A DNA stretch of 64,000 bases, taken from the NCBI RefSeq assembly GCF_017654505.1, contig NC_054540.1:35967554-36031553 (forward strand), written 5' to 3'. The stretch is from Polyodon spathula (Eukaryota > Chordata > Actinopteri > Acipenseriformes > Polyodontidae). Each line of letters opens with the position of its first letter. The first letter of the stretch is position 1. The notes under the pieces are model-generated. The model saw nothing but the letters and a program-made list of their open reading frames with translations. It did not search any database and had not been told where the DNA came from. The position numbers and the translations under genes were made by a program. Below, one piece after another: positions 1 through 12,331 of this stretch.

Positions 1-46
1 ACTGAGGTGGTCGGAGTTGAAAGAGACTTGCTTTCACGCATAACTA

Positions 47-1035
47 CAGTCAAACCTGTATTAAGAGACCATACAATTGAGAGTCTAATAGTGGCCAACT
101 GTTCTATTTGTCTATGAGATGCTTTCCTGTAATTATGTATGTCTTGCATACACAATAAAAGCCAGAAGATGTAATATGAACAAAAGCAAGTATGCCATTT
201 AAAATGATATTATTTTATTATCCTTTTAATGGTTTGCCTTTAAGTCTTAAGCCGCTACATCCTAATTATGAAGAACATTCTGTTAAATTAGCGGGAAAGA
301 ACACCACAACACGAAACGGACACATTGGAAGCTATCTAGTTCAAATGCAAGTGTGAGAACGAAATGCAAGTTAAAGTCGCATCTGGGGGAAGTGATTAAT
401 GGCATTGCTTGCTCTTGTGTTCGAATAATTAAAAAGGTGAAACAGAATCAGCAAGTCAATCAGGACATCAAGGTAAAAAGAAACGACTTTTGTTTAGTAA
501 TTAACAGTTTAATTAAGATATTGAATCGGCTCAAAACGCGGTCACGTGAACAAATAAATAAATAAAACTTCAAGCCTTAGTTCTTTCCGTTTCAGAATGC
601 TGTATCTGCGTCTTTCTAGTGAATCATTTTCCAGCAGTTTTTCTGGTACTTACTGTCTTTACAAGTTTAATAATTTTAATTCTGTCATCTAGGGAGGACC
701 TTTTGTTTCTCACTTTTCTCTCTTCCTTTACACGAGAGCGCTGTTGTTTTATTGATTACCGATAAAAGACCAATAAAAAGGTTACCTTATTCCTTTATAT
801 TTAGGATGTACCATCTAAGACAATATTTTTCTTATAACAATAGCCCTGTGTACGGGTGCTTAATACAGGTTTGAGTCCGTCACTGGGTTAGAGGGTTGTG
901 GTTGCTGGTCGCGTTAAACAGGTGGTCTCGTAATACAATTAAATAAAAGCACACATATAATTTGGGGGAATTTAAAGTGGTCACTTAGAGCAGGTGGTCG
1001 CTAAATAAAGGTGGTTTCATTAGCAGGTTTGACTG
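47..1035. mobile_element. Non-autonomous Tc1/mariner-type element, TA-flanked
   Basis: The two ends are an inverted repeat: CAGTCAAACCTG at the left and CAGGTTTGACTG at the right, each directly next to a TA dinucleotide (45-46 and 1036-1037). TA target duplication is the hallmark of the Tc1/mariner superfamily. The 989-bp interior has no transposase similarity that I can see; its only open frames are short and AT-rich. Near the right end are related copies of the terminal motif (around 864-875 and 918-935, 'ggtggtctcgtaatac'), so the subterminal region is internally repetitive. Probably mobilised in trans by a related transposase. Confidence 0.6.
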
Positions 1036-1438
1036 TAACTCCCTATGCTAAACTTTGTAACGCGTCTGTCTTCCATCGTCCAACCGTTATTTAAATCCGG
1101 TGAGTATGGATGTAAGTATGTGATGTGGATGTGGTCGGTTACTTCAATTTGAAATCACCTTTAACAAGTGAAAAGTTTGCTTTGGTTCATCATAGTACCG
1201 TAAAGGAATAGCAAAGTGTAGTGTGGTGACTTGGTAAATTGTACAGGTGAACGTGGTAAAGTATTGACAAATGACACGAAGTTAAGTATGCAGCGATCAG
1301 GCATCAATGTAATGACCTGACCCTGCTACTCAACACCTGATTTGTGAGCACACCTACAAACTGGATAAAAAGGATCATATGAAACACACACTGCAAGGAT
1401 CATTGGAATAGATGGATCTGGTTCCACCTGTTGTGGAG

Positions 1439-1734
1439 CAGGGGTTCTCAAACCTTTAGGGACCCCTTTTAAAAAAAAAAAAAAAACTGTGCTGCTGCAG
1501 TGAACGTAAATGCTGAAGTATAATGCTGTCTAAGGATCTCGAGGCCTTTCTCTCAGTCAAAGACCACTCTGTACAATAAAGTCAAAGAAACACCTCAAAT
1601 GCAATATGTTTTATATCTGTTTTCTCTGTACATTAAATATGCATGTTGTTTAACAGTAGAGAAGTTTCTAGAATGTCCTGGAGATGCCCCAGGCTAGCCT
1701 TGCAGACCCCTGGACCCCAGTTTGAGAAGTGCTG
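1439..1734. mobile_element. Small hAT-type non-autonomous element
   Basis: The left end reads CAGGGGTTCTCAAAC and the right end reads TTTGAGAAGTGCTG, which together form an imperfect inverted repeat of the CAGnGnTTCTCAAAC type known from hAT/Charlie elements. Inside are an A-run and AT-rich sequence with no coding potential. I could not see a convincing 8-bp target duplication, so the assignment rests on the termini alone. Confidence 0.5.
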
Positions 1735-1774
1735 AATAAACATGTAATTGGTAAGGTCTTGGATATGTAAAACA

Positions 1775-1776
<2 letters not shown>

Positions 1777-1826
<50 letters not shown>

Positions 1827-1833
1827 AATAATT
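1777..1833. repeat. ATT/TTA microsatellite
   Basis: About 16 near-perfect tandem ATT units immediately downstream of the hAT-type element, ending in an inverted ATTAATAATAAT tail. Accounts for the poly-isoleucine open frame on the minus strand, which is not a gene. Confidence 0.95.
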
Positions 1834-2767
1834 TAACAATGTAGAAATTACAGAACAAATAAGGGACATATTGGAAAGGAACATGAGAACAAAGAATAAG
1901 AAATACAATAGACATTACCTGGGGATCATACATTACATTCAGATTGCATTGATTAAGGAGGTGAATAGCATGAAGTAATTGTAAACGGTTTAACCTTATT
2001 GAACAAGGAGGTAGTGTGTTGTCAAATCACATGACTGTGGCTGAAAAAGACTTGCAAACAGGGAGATGCAACTTCTATCAATTACAGAATACAATTCAGG
2101 GACAGCGGTTGCATAACTAAACCAGTCACTTGAGGGCCAGCATTTATTCACAGAAAGTCAGGTGCAATGTGTCGCCCATCCAAAAGTCTATCGTCTCCCC
2201 TTTCACTTGTTAGAGTGTCGGCAGGATGGTGGGAGCGGGAGAAGAGGACACACGTGTTTAGGTAGGTAGGCAATACATGAAACCAGAAAACACATTACAT
2301 TATTCCTGCCCACATAGACTGCTGTTATAATCCAATACATAAACCACAAAATTGCATTACAAATAATGGTTTAGCCTCATCACCAATACGGTGCCTTTTG
2401 TAAAAAAAAGAAAAAAAACGTCTTTAACACATTTTTAAAAAAAGCAGCTGTCAGGCAAAGCTTTTGTCTATGCGAGCCAAAAACAATTAAAAAACTACAA
2501 CAGGCCTCGTTCCGAGTCTATTGAATGGAATGACGTGGGCTAGTGGCGCTCAGCTACGAGACCACTGGAGACAGATCTTTTAAAATGTTCTCACTGAAAG
2601 TTATTGTCTCTGTTTTTTTTTTTAAACTCTGCCTGGTTTTTGCTAGCGGTTCTTTAGAGCGGCTTCACAGACCACACCATCAGAGGTAACAGGAAGTAGC
2701 TTGTGAAGAGGTCGATCGATACGTCTGCTCGCGGGCTGTGTATATGAATCAGTCAGTGAGCGAACGT
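1834..2767. other. Non-coding sequence, no gene recognised
   Basis: AT-rich sequence with short A-runs (2400-2416, 2611-2623). No open frame of interest and no recognisable repeat family. It leads into the GC-richer DIRS-like segment near 2768. Confidence 0.6.
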
Positions 2768-4485
2768 GAGTTTAGGTTCCCTTTCAATTCAAAGATGGCC
2801 ACCAAAACCCTGTTTATGGGATATATGCCTGCTTATTGGTATGTGTCACTGATCTCTTACTATCAAAGCTGCCGATAGGCCCCCTTCCCCTGATGACCTC
2901 CTTGGTCCTGCCTACCGAGGGGATAAAACCTCACACAGGGAAGGCTCCGACCTCTTTTTGCTTCTCAAGCTGGTAAGGTAAGATCATCTTTGTTGCATTG
3001 AGCCCTCATTTATTACTTAAAAGTGCTGCGCTGAGTCTGCTGCTAGTTCCCTTGCACTTTGTGCTGAAAGCTGACTTACCGCTTTCATTAGTTCCTAAGT
3101 CGTAGCCTTTTTTCTTTTTCAATGAACTGTACTTTCAGCAGCCTGCTCGCTTACGTTGCAGGCAGCTGTGGCTTTACTGTCTGTCGTCTGTCGCATGGCG
3201 ATAGGCCCCCTGTGTTACGCACCCCCGCTGTGAGTACTATGCGTCTCCCTCAGCACGCTGTACGACCCAGCGATGACAGTCAGGGCTAGGTTCCATGCCT
3301 GTTAGGCCCGTGGGACTAACATCGCATAGGAAGATAGGCATACCCTTCAGCCCTCCAAGGAGGGGTCTCCTGCAGCATCTGCACTGCTTTTCAGCCCCGG
3401 GTGCTCGCCATTCGCCTGGAGAGAGTTGCACAGGGGCGTTCTACGTCTCCTGTAGCAAGTCCTTCCCAGACACGCCCCTTGATGCTGTCACAGGGCTCCT
3501 CTGGGGGGGGGTTCCTTGTGCTCAGGCGTTCGTGCACCCGCAGCCGCTCCCCGTCGCCTAAGGCGAAACGGGTGAAGAAGTCTCTGCAGGCGAAGGACAT
3601 TATGTACATGAAGGCCCAGATTTCTCGCATTATGGAGCTTCTGGAAAGGCAGCAGACCTCAGCGGCTCTGGCCGCGGCCCCACTTGAGGCTCCCACCCCC
3701 AGTACCGCTGAGGGTCACTGTACCGCCCCCTGGCCTCCCCATGGGAGAACAGAGCAAGCAGGAAGAACAGGCGCTGTGCTTTCCATCGTGGACTCGTGGG
3801 GGTGTCCACATTCCCGGCGGAAATGGATATCGAGGCAGAGCCCGAGTTCCAGGCCAAAGAGGTCCATAGTTCCGAGGTGTCCTTGGTCACCGCTGTCAGG
3901 GTCAGTGTCCACGCTCATGGGGCTCACGGCAATATAACTGCAGGTCCCCTGGGCCGCAGCGGCAGAGTCACATCGCTCTGTTTTTCGTCCTCATGACGTG
4001 GCTCCTCAGCCACAGCCCTTCCCCTTGCCCTTGCTGGGCAAGCGCGCTGTTCATCTCGTACAACCCACCTCTCACGGGAGGGGTTCTACTCGAGCTATTT
4101 TCTGGTACCGAAGAAGGACGGTGACTTTTTTGCCCCATCCTGGACCTGTGGTTAATCAACCGTTTTTTGAAACAGAGGAGGTTCCAAATGCTGACTCATC
4201 ATCACATACTCCAGTCTGTACGGCCAGGTGACTGGTTTACCACGGTGGACTTGCAGGACGCGTATTTTCACGTCCCCATTCGTCCACAGAACAGGAAATA
4301 CCTCCGCTTCGCCTTTCAAGGCAGAGTTTACGAGTTTTCTATGCTGCTGTTTGGCCTCTACCTGGCTCCCTGTACATTCTCAAAGTACATAGATGCTATC
4401 CTGGCCCCCTTGCGGCTGCAAGGGGTCAGAGTCATGAACTACCTCGACGACTGATTGATCTGTTCCTAGTCGCGAGAGGGAGCGG
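2768..4485 (+). mobile_element. DIRS-like retrotransposon, 3'-truncated and frame-broken
   Basis: A GC-richer island. The left end (around 2770-2800, 'aggttccctttcaattc') resembles the terminal repeat of the second DIRS relic at 47757. A gag-like basic/acidic region lies at about 3520-3850 (SRSPSPKAKR, then an AEPEFQAKEVHSSE acidic stretch in another frame). A reverse transcriptase core follows at about 4090-4480. The order gag then RT fits DIRS elements. No tyrosine recombinase follows; the similarity stops just after the YLDD box and sequence becomes AT-rich. Several frame changes and stops make it a dead copy. Confidence 0.7.
4167..4454 (+). pseudogene. DIRS-type reverse transcriptase fragment
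   Basis: The open frame of 95 codons carries RT core motifs: GDWFTTVDLQDAYFHVPI (RT motif A, catalytic Asp in VDLQDAY), LRFAFQGRVYEF, the LxFGLxLAPxTF block (here LFGLYLAPCTFSKY) and the catalytic YLDD box at the end. The spacing and the wording 'GDWFTTVDLQDAYFHVPI' are typical of DIRS rather than Ty3 or LINE RTs. A stop codon follows YLDD directly, where the family normally continues with Trp-Leu-Ile, and a second stop follows six codons later. Upstream, a FLVPKKDG block of the same domain is present in a different frame near 4100-4125. This is a relic, not an active enzyme. Confidence 0.85.
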
Positions 4486-4489
4486 TGTA

Positions 4490-6755
4490 TTCTCATGTGG
4501 AAAACTCTACCAGTATGTTTTTTGTTTTTTTTTTCTTCACCAGTCTGTTCCTGGCAAGGCCATTCCACACTTAAGTTAGGTGTAAATTAAAATATTGCGT
4601 TATTTTAACGATCTCGCCAGGGGGTTAATTAGCTCAATTTAATAACTAGGAACACTATTGGAAGAGTGTTGGTTTTCTAAGAAATGTAGTTCCTTTTCAT
4701 GCATGTATTATAGGGTCATTTTACCTTAAACATTATTTACTCTGTGGCTGATTTAAACAGTCCCTATCCACTTCTAAGAGGATCCTTCATTATTTAATTT
4801 AACCTACTAGGTCACTAACAGCTCTGGGCAGCTCAATTCAGTAACTAATCCCTTAAAGTAAACAAGGAATTGAGCGGCTGTTCAGGCAGCTTCTTATTAA
4901 AATAGATTTGAGAGTGACTCGAGTATCATGAGGAGAAAACTGACAATATGGATGAGCAGATCCAGCCTGTCAGTACATTTTAAACCTTTGTTTTGTGCAC
5001 CTAATTACAAAAATAAGAAGAATAATTTCCATTTGTGAGACACATACCTGTATGCCTCTTGTACCTAAAGGGTTAAGGACTTGTTAGAGCAAGGTCCTGG
5101 ACTGGAGTTAACGATTCAAAAGTGAGTTCCTGCTGCAATATGTGTGTGAGAGTATATAGCAGATAGTGTTTGGTATGTGATTACAACATTTATCACACAA
5201 GTGTAGATGGCCGAGTAACTCCCAAGAGTTGGTTAAAGTTAATATCACATACTGATTCATGCCATATGCTTTTTAAAAAATGTTTTATACAACACTGCTT
5301 TTTCAGGAGGGGGAAGGGGTATTAATTAGGACATCTTAATGATTACCAACATGTTATCACATTCTCCACAGCAAGCGATAACATGATTTATCACATCAAT
5401 CCTTTTTAAAATCTTCAAAAACTAAACAAAACATCAAGAATGTTTACGAAGATCATGTGGGGGTTTTAGCAACATATTTATGCCTAAAATATTTGAATGT
5501 GTCCTCTATGACTGATAAAAATGATAAAGTATCTAAATGGGATGTGAATGATAAAGCAGTAAAAATGCTGTCTTTGAAGTGTGCTGTGTTTCAGTTCTAT
5601 ATTGCTGCGGTGATGGAATGATTTCTGAAAGCACTATTAACACACTATACTCGTTAGGTGCTCCTGACACCTCAGAGCATCAAGACACAGCTGTGGGAGG
5701 AGTCAGGAACCAGCTCATAAAGTCTTATTGTTGGGCAGAGGTCCCATGATGAGGAAGATACAGTAAGCCCTGTTCACACCCCAGCGTGGCTGGTTACCCC
5801 ACAGGTTCAGTTAAGAGCTCCTACATGCACCTTGGCTGTTCCTTACCTTCGCAGTTTGATTTATGTTGAGTTTTACACTTAGCATGTTGGTAAATGGTTT
5901 GTGAATATGCCCCTATGTTATTTATAAAGGACATTACAGAGCTTCAACAGGTACAGTTTCCACTGAAACATCTTTAGCTTCTATTATTATCTTGAGTGTG
6001 TATATTTCTCATAAGGGTGTACAGACGAGGTCAGACAATGTATACTTAGTCTTTTTTTTTTTTTTTTTTTTTTTGCAGATATCCCAAGTTTACCAAAAGT
6101 TATAAATGTATTTATAGGAAAAGCTCGCTGGGCTCAAGAACCTATTTCACTCACCCAGGACGCAAACTTGCACGTCTTTCCTGACTACACAAGCAAGCAC
6201 TTACCACAAATCCATAGCTCTGTACTTGAAACATTGCATGTCCTGAAAAATGCTGGCTAAAAAGCAAACAAAGAACACACATAGTAAAACAGGCAAGGAA
6301 TTAAATATCATGGAAACGTCAACGATAGAAAATATCCCGCTAAACTGCAACGACTTGACATAAGTATATTCTTTTAGGGGAAGAATCTGCAGTGTCTTCC
6401 TATGACACTGTTAGAAGTAAATGTCAGTAAGAAACATGAGCCGCTCCAGAATAAAGATAAATATATCAGACAGCACCTTCCACTGTCAGACCGCGGTGCT
6501 GAACAACTTGAAATGTACAGAGTGAGAGACATGTTCCCCAGCTGAGAACAGGTCCGACTGTATCCCAGGATTCCATACACCAGTGCACAGAGATCAATGG
6601 GATTCAAGCTCTGACAGATATCTCTGGTAAGATGTCTAAGTGCTGCCTGCCTGTTGTATATCATTAGTCTGAGCCGGTGACAAACCCAGACAACTAGACA
6701 GACTCTGAATCAAAGCAATATGGGAACGTATACTTCCCTTATGCCTGACCAGTAA
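4490..6755. other. Non-coding sequence with a poly(T) run
   Basis: AT-rich sequence without a credible gene. A run of about 24 T at 6051-6075 is the only obvious simple repeat. An open frame on the minus strand at 6374-6664 has no recognisable domain, and I regard it as chance. Confidence 0.55.
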
Positions 6756-6925
6756 ATGAAACAGACCTTCCAAAGAAAAATGAAAGCACTAAGTAGAGTT
6801 TTTTGGCAGTTGTATGCAGTTCCATGTGTTTTTTGGGGACTGACACAGGGAAAAAAAGGAGTAAGCAGCCCGAGGTCTAGTTATTCCAGCTGTTTGAATG
6901 TTTTTTTGAATACTTTTAACACCTA

Positions 6926-8528
6926 CAGTGCCAAAAGAAAGTCTACACCCCCTTGAACTTTTTTTACATTTTGTTGTGTCAGTGCCGCATTTAAATGAGG
7001 ATTTTTTTCCCACTTATCTACACACCATACTCCACACTGTTAAGAGGAAAAAAGGTTTTTATTAAGAAAAATTATATATTAAAAATACAAAACTGAAAGA
7101 TCCATAATTGGATAAGTCTCCACCCCCCTGAATTAACACTTGGTGGAAGCACCTCTGGCGGCAATTACAGCTGTGAGTCTGTTGGGATAGGTCTCTACCA
7201 ACTTTGCACACCTAGATTTGGTAATATTTGTCCATTCTTCTTTACAAAACTGTTCAAGCTCTGTCAAGTTCCTTGGGGAGCATTGATGGACAGCAATCTT
7301 CAAGTCATGTCACACATTTTCGATTGGCTTTAGGTCAGGGCTCTGACTGGGCCACTCATGGACATTTACCTTTCTGTTCCATAACCACTCCAGTGTAACT
7401 TTGACTGTGTGCTTTGGGTCGTTGTCATGCTAAAAGGTGAACGTCCGTCACAGTTTCAGCTTTCTTGCAGAGGGCAGCAGGTTTTCCTCAAGGACTTCTC
7501 TGTACTTTGCTCCATTCATTTTCCCTTCTATCCTGACAAGTGCCCCAGTCCCTGCCAATGAGAAACATCCCCGTAACATGATGCTGCCATCACCATGCTT
7601 CACAGTAGGGATGGTGTTCTTTGGGTGATGTGCTGTGTTGGGTTTGTACCAAACATAACGCTTTGTATTTAGGCCAAAAATTTCCATTTTAGTTTCGTCA
7701 GACCACAAACTGTTTGCCACATGGCTACAGAATCTCCTGGGTGTTTTGTTGCATACTTCAAACGAGATCCAAGGTGGGCTTTCTTGAGTAATGGCTTCCT
7801 TCTTGCCATCCTACCATACAGGCCAGATTTGTGGAGTGCTTGGGATATTGTTGTCACATGCACACTTTGTCATAAAAGCCGTTAGCTCTTGCAAAGTTGC
7901 CGTTGGCCTCTTGGTAGCCTCTCTGATCAGTCTCCTTGCTCGGTCATCCAGTTTGGAGGGACAGCCTGATCTAGGCAGGGGCTTGGTGGTGCCATACACC
8001 TTCCACTTCTTAGTAATCATCTTGACCGTGCTCCAAGGGATATTCAGGGCTTTTGATATTTTTTTATACCCATCCCCTGATCTGTGCCTTTCAACAACTT
8101 TGTCCCGGAGTTCTTTTGAAAGCACCTTGGTGCTCATGGTTGAGTCTTTGCTTTGAAATGCACTGCCCAGCAGAGGGAACCTACAGGAACTGCAGAATTT
8201 ATCCTGAAATCATGTGAATTGCTACAATTTAACACAGGTGGAGGCCACTTAACTTGGTGTATGATTTTGAAGGTGATTGGTTATACCTGAGCTAATTTAG
8301 GATTGCTATTACAAGGGGGGTGGCCACTTATCCAGCCAAGCTATTTCAGTTCTTATTTTTTATTAATTTTCTACAAATTTCTAGAATATTTTTTTTTACT
8401 TGGAGGTTGTGGGGTAGGATGTGTAGATAAATGAAAATAAAAACTATTTTAATGCATTTTAATTCCAGGCTATACGGCAACAAAAGGTGAAAAATTTGAA
8501 AGGGTGTGTAGACATTCTATAGGCACTG
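6926..8528 (-). mobile_element. Tc1-like DNA transposon, near full length
   Basis: Terminal inverted repeats bound the element: CAGTGCC then 'aagtctacacccccttgaac' on the left, and 'aaagggtgtgtagacattct' then GGCACTG on the right. A TA flanks the left end (6924-6925); the right flank is AT rather than TA, so that target copy has mutated. The length of about 1.6 kb and the internal DDE transposase on the minus strand are typical of Tc1 elements of fish. The ends differ at several positions, which argues for an old insertion. Confidence 0.9.
7133..8137 (-). pseudogene. Tc1-like transposase, frameshifted
   Basis: Encodes the cut-and-paste transposase of the surrounding element. The start at 8137 opens a paired-like helix-turn-helix region (MSTKVLSKELRDKVVERHRS, later IPWSTVKMITKKW) and a PRSGCPSKLDDRARR linker. 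Further on, in other frames, are the catalytic blocks of the DDE domain: WSDETKMEIFG (first Asp), HDNDPKHT (second Asp, about 7415-7435) and [10 protein letters not shown] (Glu). Homology ends near 7133 with GASTKC and a stop. At least two frame changes (near 7811-7863 and 7669-7720) and a stop right after ENV disable it. All three catalytic residues are still visible despite the breaks. Confidence 0.9.
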
Positions 8529-8699
8529 ATCCTGGTATATTGGAAGGTATGCGGCAAGCACAAAACCAAGTTTGTGACGCACAGAAAAAGGATTGTAAAA
8601 GGACTGCGTTAACTCCGCGCACACCACCATTCCAGCACTGACAACAAACAGGCAACAATGGGAAACGTGGGTAGCCTGCAGCGTGTCCGTCGACATGTG

Positions 8700-9180
8700 G
8701 ATGTGAATGATGCAAGACAAACCCAGAAACAGCAACCCTGACATAGGCAAATATATGCTGAAAGGGTGCACCAGCCTCGGCACACATATGAGGAGCTCAG
8801 CAATGAGCAAATCATGTCCAGGTATCGTCTCGACTCATCTATGCCACATGCTGCATGATGACCTGGCTAGAACAAACCTGCGCAGTCATGCCTTGTTTGA
8901 GTAATTGGTAGTGTCTGTCTGTATGTATATCCTGGCTACCGGGACCTTCCAGAAGGTAGCAGGTGATACAGTGGGGATCACCCAGTCAGCCATGTTCACC
9001 ACCTTGACCGTTTCATAACCACGTTGCTGCGACGTGCTGAGGAACGTATTAAACTCCCTAGTACCAATGCAAACAGTGAGGAGATAATGCAGGGTTTTTA
9101 TGAGGTTGCGCACCTGCCGCATGTGGTAGGTGCAATTGACTGCACCCATATTGCTATCCGGGTACCTGTTCCCGTTGTCG
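8700..9180 (+). pseudogene. PIF/Harbinger (HARBI1-like) transposase fragment
   Basis: Pieces of a Harbinger transposase lie in order but in changing frames: YEELSNEQIMSRYRLD near 8785-8835, DDLARTNLRSH near 8860, then FQKVAGDTVGITQSAMFTTL near 8950-9005, and finally LLRRAEERIKLP...VVGAIDCTHIAIRVP at about 9024-9175. The GAIDCTHIAIR block contains the first catalytic Asp of the DDE domain. The similarity ends there, so the C-terminal two thirds are missing. It sits right next to the Tc1 element. I did not find its terminal repeats. Confidence 0.8.
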
Positions 9181-9189
9181 TATTCTATC

Positions 9190-9365
9190 AGGATTCCAGT
9201 TGTATTCAGAATAGTGGGAAATTTGAATAGCTATTCCATGCCATGTAAACAGGGTATTCCGAATGAATTTGTCAGTATTCTGGATACCAGTATTCCGAAA
9301 ACGTGATACCGAATACCAACTTAGTATTAGGATACTATCTGAATACTAGCCCTTCTGGACACCTT
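9190..9365. repeat. GAATAC/GTATTC-rich foldback segment
   Basis: The hexamer pairs GTATTC/GAATAC and GGTAT/ATACC recur on both strands at short intervals (for example around 9180, 9200, 9258, 9283, 9290, 9310 and 9340), giving high self-complementarity. It follows the Harbinger fragment directly and may be its subterminal region or an independent foldback element. Confidence 0.4.
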
Positions 9366-9589
9366 ATTCAGAAAAAAACTTTTTTTTATTTTCTAGACAC
9401 ACGAGTCATCGTTTTATAATCTATAATATATAAGATGATGGCTTGTGTGCCCAACAAAGCCTTTGCAAAAACTGTGCACAAATATATTAGTACTTGTATA
9501 TGACCCCAAACTGGTTGCCGATTGTGCAATATCTTCCTATTTTTTTTTTAAAGACTTTTAGTAGATCAACAGTCAATACCAGGATATAT

Positions 9590-10249
9590 ATATATAATTT
9601 ATTTATTATCCTCTTTTACGAGTGAGACCCAGCCAAGCAGGTAGCAGCAAGTTATTCGGACAACAAGAACAATACACAGTAAAATACTATTAAGACACAG
9701 GCAAATCACATTTAAAACAATAATCAAAACACACAAAAGTAGTCAATTATTTAAAACAATTACAACTCTCAGTCACAAAATCATGCAGTTTACTCTTAAA
9801 TTTCAATAAAGTTATCTGGGTCTGCAGCTTTAGTTTGGACTGGAACTCATTCCAGGACCATGGGGCATAATAAGCAAAGGATCCTTAACCAGCCTGTATA
9901 CGCGCATTTTAAAATGCAAAAAAGAATGCGATCTGAGGCTATGGTTACAATGGGAAACTATAAGGTATTCATTTAAATAAGTATATTCATATAATTTACA
10001 TCGAATAGCCTTATATACCAGAATATACCAGTGCTTCAACCTGCGTAAAGCCAAAGAAGTCCAACTTACCAAATTGTATAATATACATTGATGAGTATTA
10101 AATCTTGTATTTGTAATGTACCTCAATGCTGCATGATATAGCGAGTCCAGTTTACCTAAAGTTGATGGTGATGCAAGCCTATATAGTGCATCATCATAGT
10201 CAATTTGCAGCAAAAACATACAAGCAATAAGCCTCTTTTTTTTTTCCAT
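9590..10249 (-). mobile_element. LINE 3' end (reverse transcriptase C-terminus and 3' UTR)
   Basis: On the minus strand, 10249-9830 is open and resembles the extreme C-terminus of fish L2/CR1-type LINE ORF2: LLQIDYDDALYR, LDSLYHAALRYIT, a WTSLALRRLKHWYI block, and a late CAPW-like part that shifts frame near 9850. The 3' tail follows in the same orientation, including 'gggtctcactcgtaaaagag' at about 9615-9635 and then an AT-rich end at 9580-9600. That tail is a typical 3' UTR signature of these LINEs. Only the last part of the element is present, as expected from 5' truncation on insertion. Confidence 0.8.
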
Positions 10250-10619
10250 AACTTATATAACATGTGCATATCATAGTGACGTTTATAGTGTATTCCCATG
10301 CCCAACAGACGAGAGTGGAAACATATACTCACCTCTGTCCAGCACACTGCCTTCCTTCTTTTCCTTTAATATGGTCCTATTAGCATATTGTAATGCATCG
10401 GTAAATAGAAACATGAGATGCAAACGTAGGTGGACATTCAATATGCACATAACGCAATCAAATTTGAATTGGACAAAAGCTCTAATTCGTCTGAATATAT
10501 CAATATCTGCGCCATAATTGCGATGCGCTAGTTCCAGTAACTGCGAACTGCTAGTTCCACTCTGGAGTTGGGTACAATAGTACAAACGTGCAATAGTACA
10601 GAACCCCAACCCCCTAGAT

Positions 10620-12331
10620 GGGCGGATCAGTTATGTGTTTTATCACAGTATTGATATGATGGACAGCAGTAGTGAGCTTACATATACAGTAATATGTGTT
10701 CTTCACTGCTCCACAGGCATATCGGCATCCAAAGTGTACCATCAAAGTATGGAAATGTAGATTGAAAGAAGGATGAAGAGGGGAGAGGGGTCCTGCCTGT
10801 TATCTTTGCTGTGTGTTGTCACACATCTGTAAATTAATTGTATAAATGCGTCATACATCTCGTGGCCCATTGCTTTATCTGGCTATTCCATAGGTTGCTG
10901 TGCATTACGGGTGAGGGGTGGGCAGCTGTAGTTAACGTTTTCCTAAAGTCAGACCGGTGATACGATCAACCAATCAAAGACCTGTATTTTCTCTGCAGCA
11001 GTCCAATCATAAGTTAGCTGAGGTGGGACAAACAATTCTGTTAACTGTAATTTCTGGCCGTATTTATGCAGCTGTCCATTTTGCTGAAAGTCGGTGTTGC
11101 TAATTGTACAGAGACTGTTCATTTATTGAGAAATCATAGTATGCTACAATTAACATTTTAGGAGCGTATTTAGAATTAATTATAATTCTTAGAAAAAAAT
11201 GGCATAATGAAAAAAATCCATTCCGCCGACACTCAAAACCTTACAAACTGGGCTTAATCATGTTGTTCAAATGGATGAGTAGAATGAATAACATAACACA
11301 TTTCTGTGTATTGTTTATGTAAAAATGCTCAATTGATGTTTACTTTGCAGGTGAATGACCTTGTTACATTTACAAATCAGAGAGTGTGTTACCTCTGTAG
11401 ACTTTGTCATGGCACGACTTATAAAAAATTTTTAAAAAATCATTCAGAAAAAAAGACAGTATCCAAAGCACTTTTTTAAAAATTTTACTTAAAAAAAAAT
11501 ACAGCTATGTCAGATCAGCCGGCCTTTAAGAAACCTATATAGTATTTTCTTGTGATACAATACTGTCCGTACTCAATAAAACAGTGGTGATATCAGTACA
11601 TTAATTTGAAAACTCGGTGCCTCGCTATGAAGCCAATTGTGTTCTTGGTCCATATGTATGTGTGCCATATATATTGTGTGGGCTCATCTGCTGTTGTCCA
11701 TCATTCTGCATTTTCGCTTGGCTGTTGTGTGCAGTTGCTATATTGGTAGTGAATGCACAGACGGTTTTGCGAGGCACAAACAGATTTGCGAATTGCTCAA
11801 AAAACTGCTATATTCCAATGTCTCGCAACTGCTTTGTGCCATTTTGGAATATCTCTCATTTTGTGCCAAAGCACTATTTTTTTGCGAGGCACAAATTTAG
11901 CGAGGGGATTGCGCGAAGATCGAACATCGGGCCCTATATCTTTATTCCATTCAAACAGATACAACAAATATGATGTCAGCACTGAGAAACATATACACTC
12001 ATATCAATTAACCATCAAGACGATACATATTACACCTGGTGTTGCCAGCAGTCAGGGTATTTCCTGAACAGCTGAAGGTTAATTTGAAGTGGTTGAATAT
12101 GATCAGTACTTTATAACTGGACTTGAGATATAGGTCTAGGCCTGGCAAGGATGTTGTTATTCTAATGAGGGGTTGGAAATGTTTATTTTTTTGGTTATTA
12201 TTATAACACTTGAGCTCTACAAATACTATATAACAGATTGGAACGTATGTTTATACTTGGATATACAATGTTTTGTATGAAAATGCAATTACTGCTTTGG
12301 TTCTGTATTCTTGATCAATTTAATGAGCAAC
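10620..12331. other. Non-coding sequence with one pair of exact direct repeats
   Basis: No gene is recognisable. A 16-bp exact direct repeat TTTTGCGAGGCACAAA occurs at 11765-11780 and 11880-11895, and the stretch 11740-11935 is enriched in GCGA/TCGC words. It ends in GGGCCCTATAT, similar to Harbinger-type termini. A small decayed element may lie here, but I could not define its left end. Confidence 0.4.

Noticed and set aside
1694..1933. Poly-isoleucine membrane-like frame on the minus strand
   Set aside because: Encoded by the ATT microsatellite.
4167..4485. An active reverse transcriptase gene
   Set aside because: Stop directly after the YLDD box, upstream parts in other frames, and no downstream domains.
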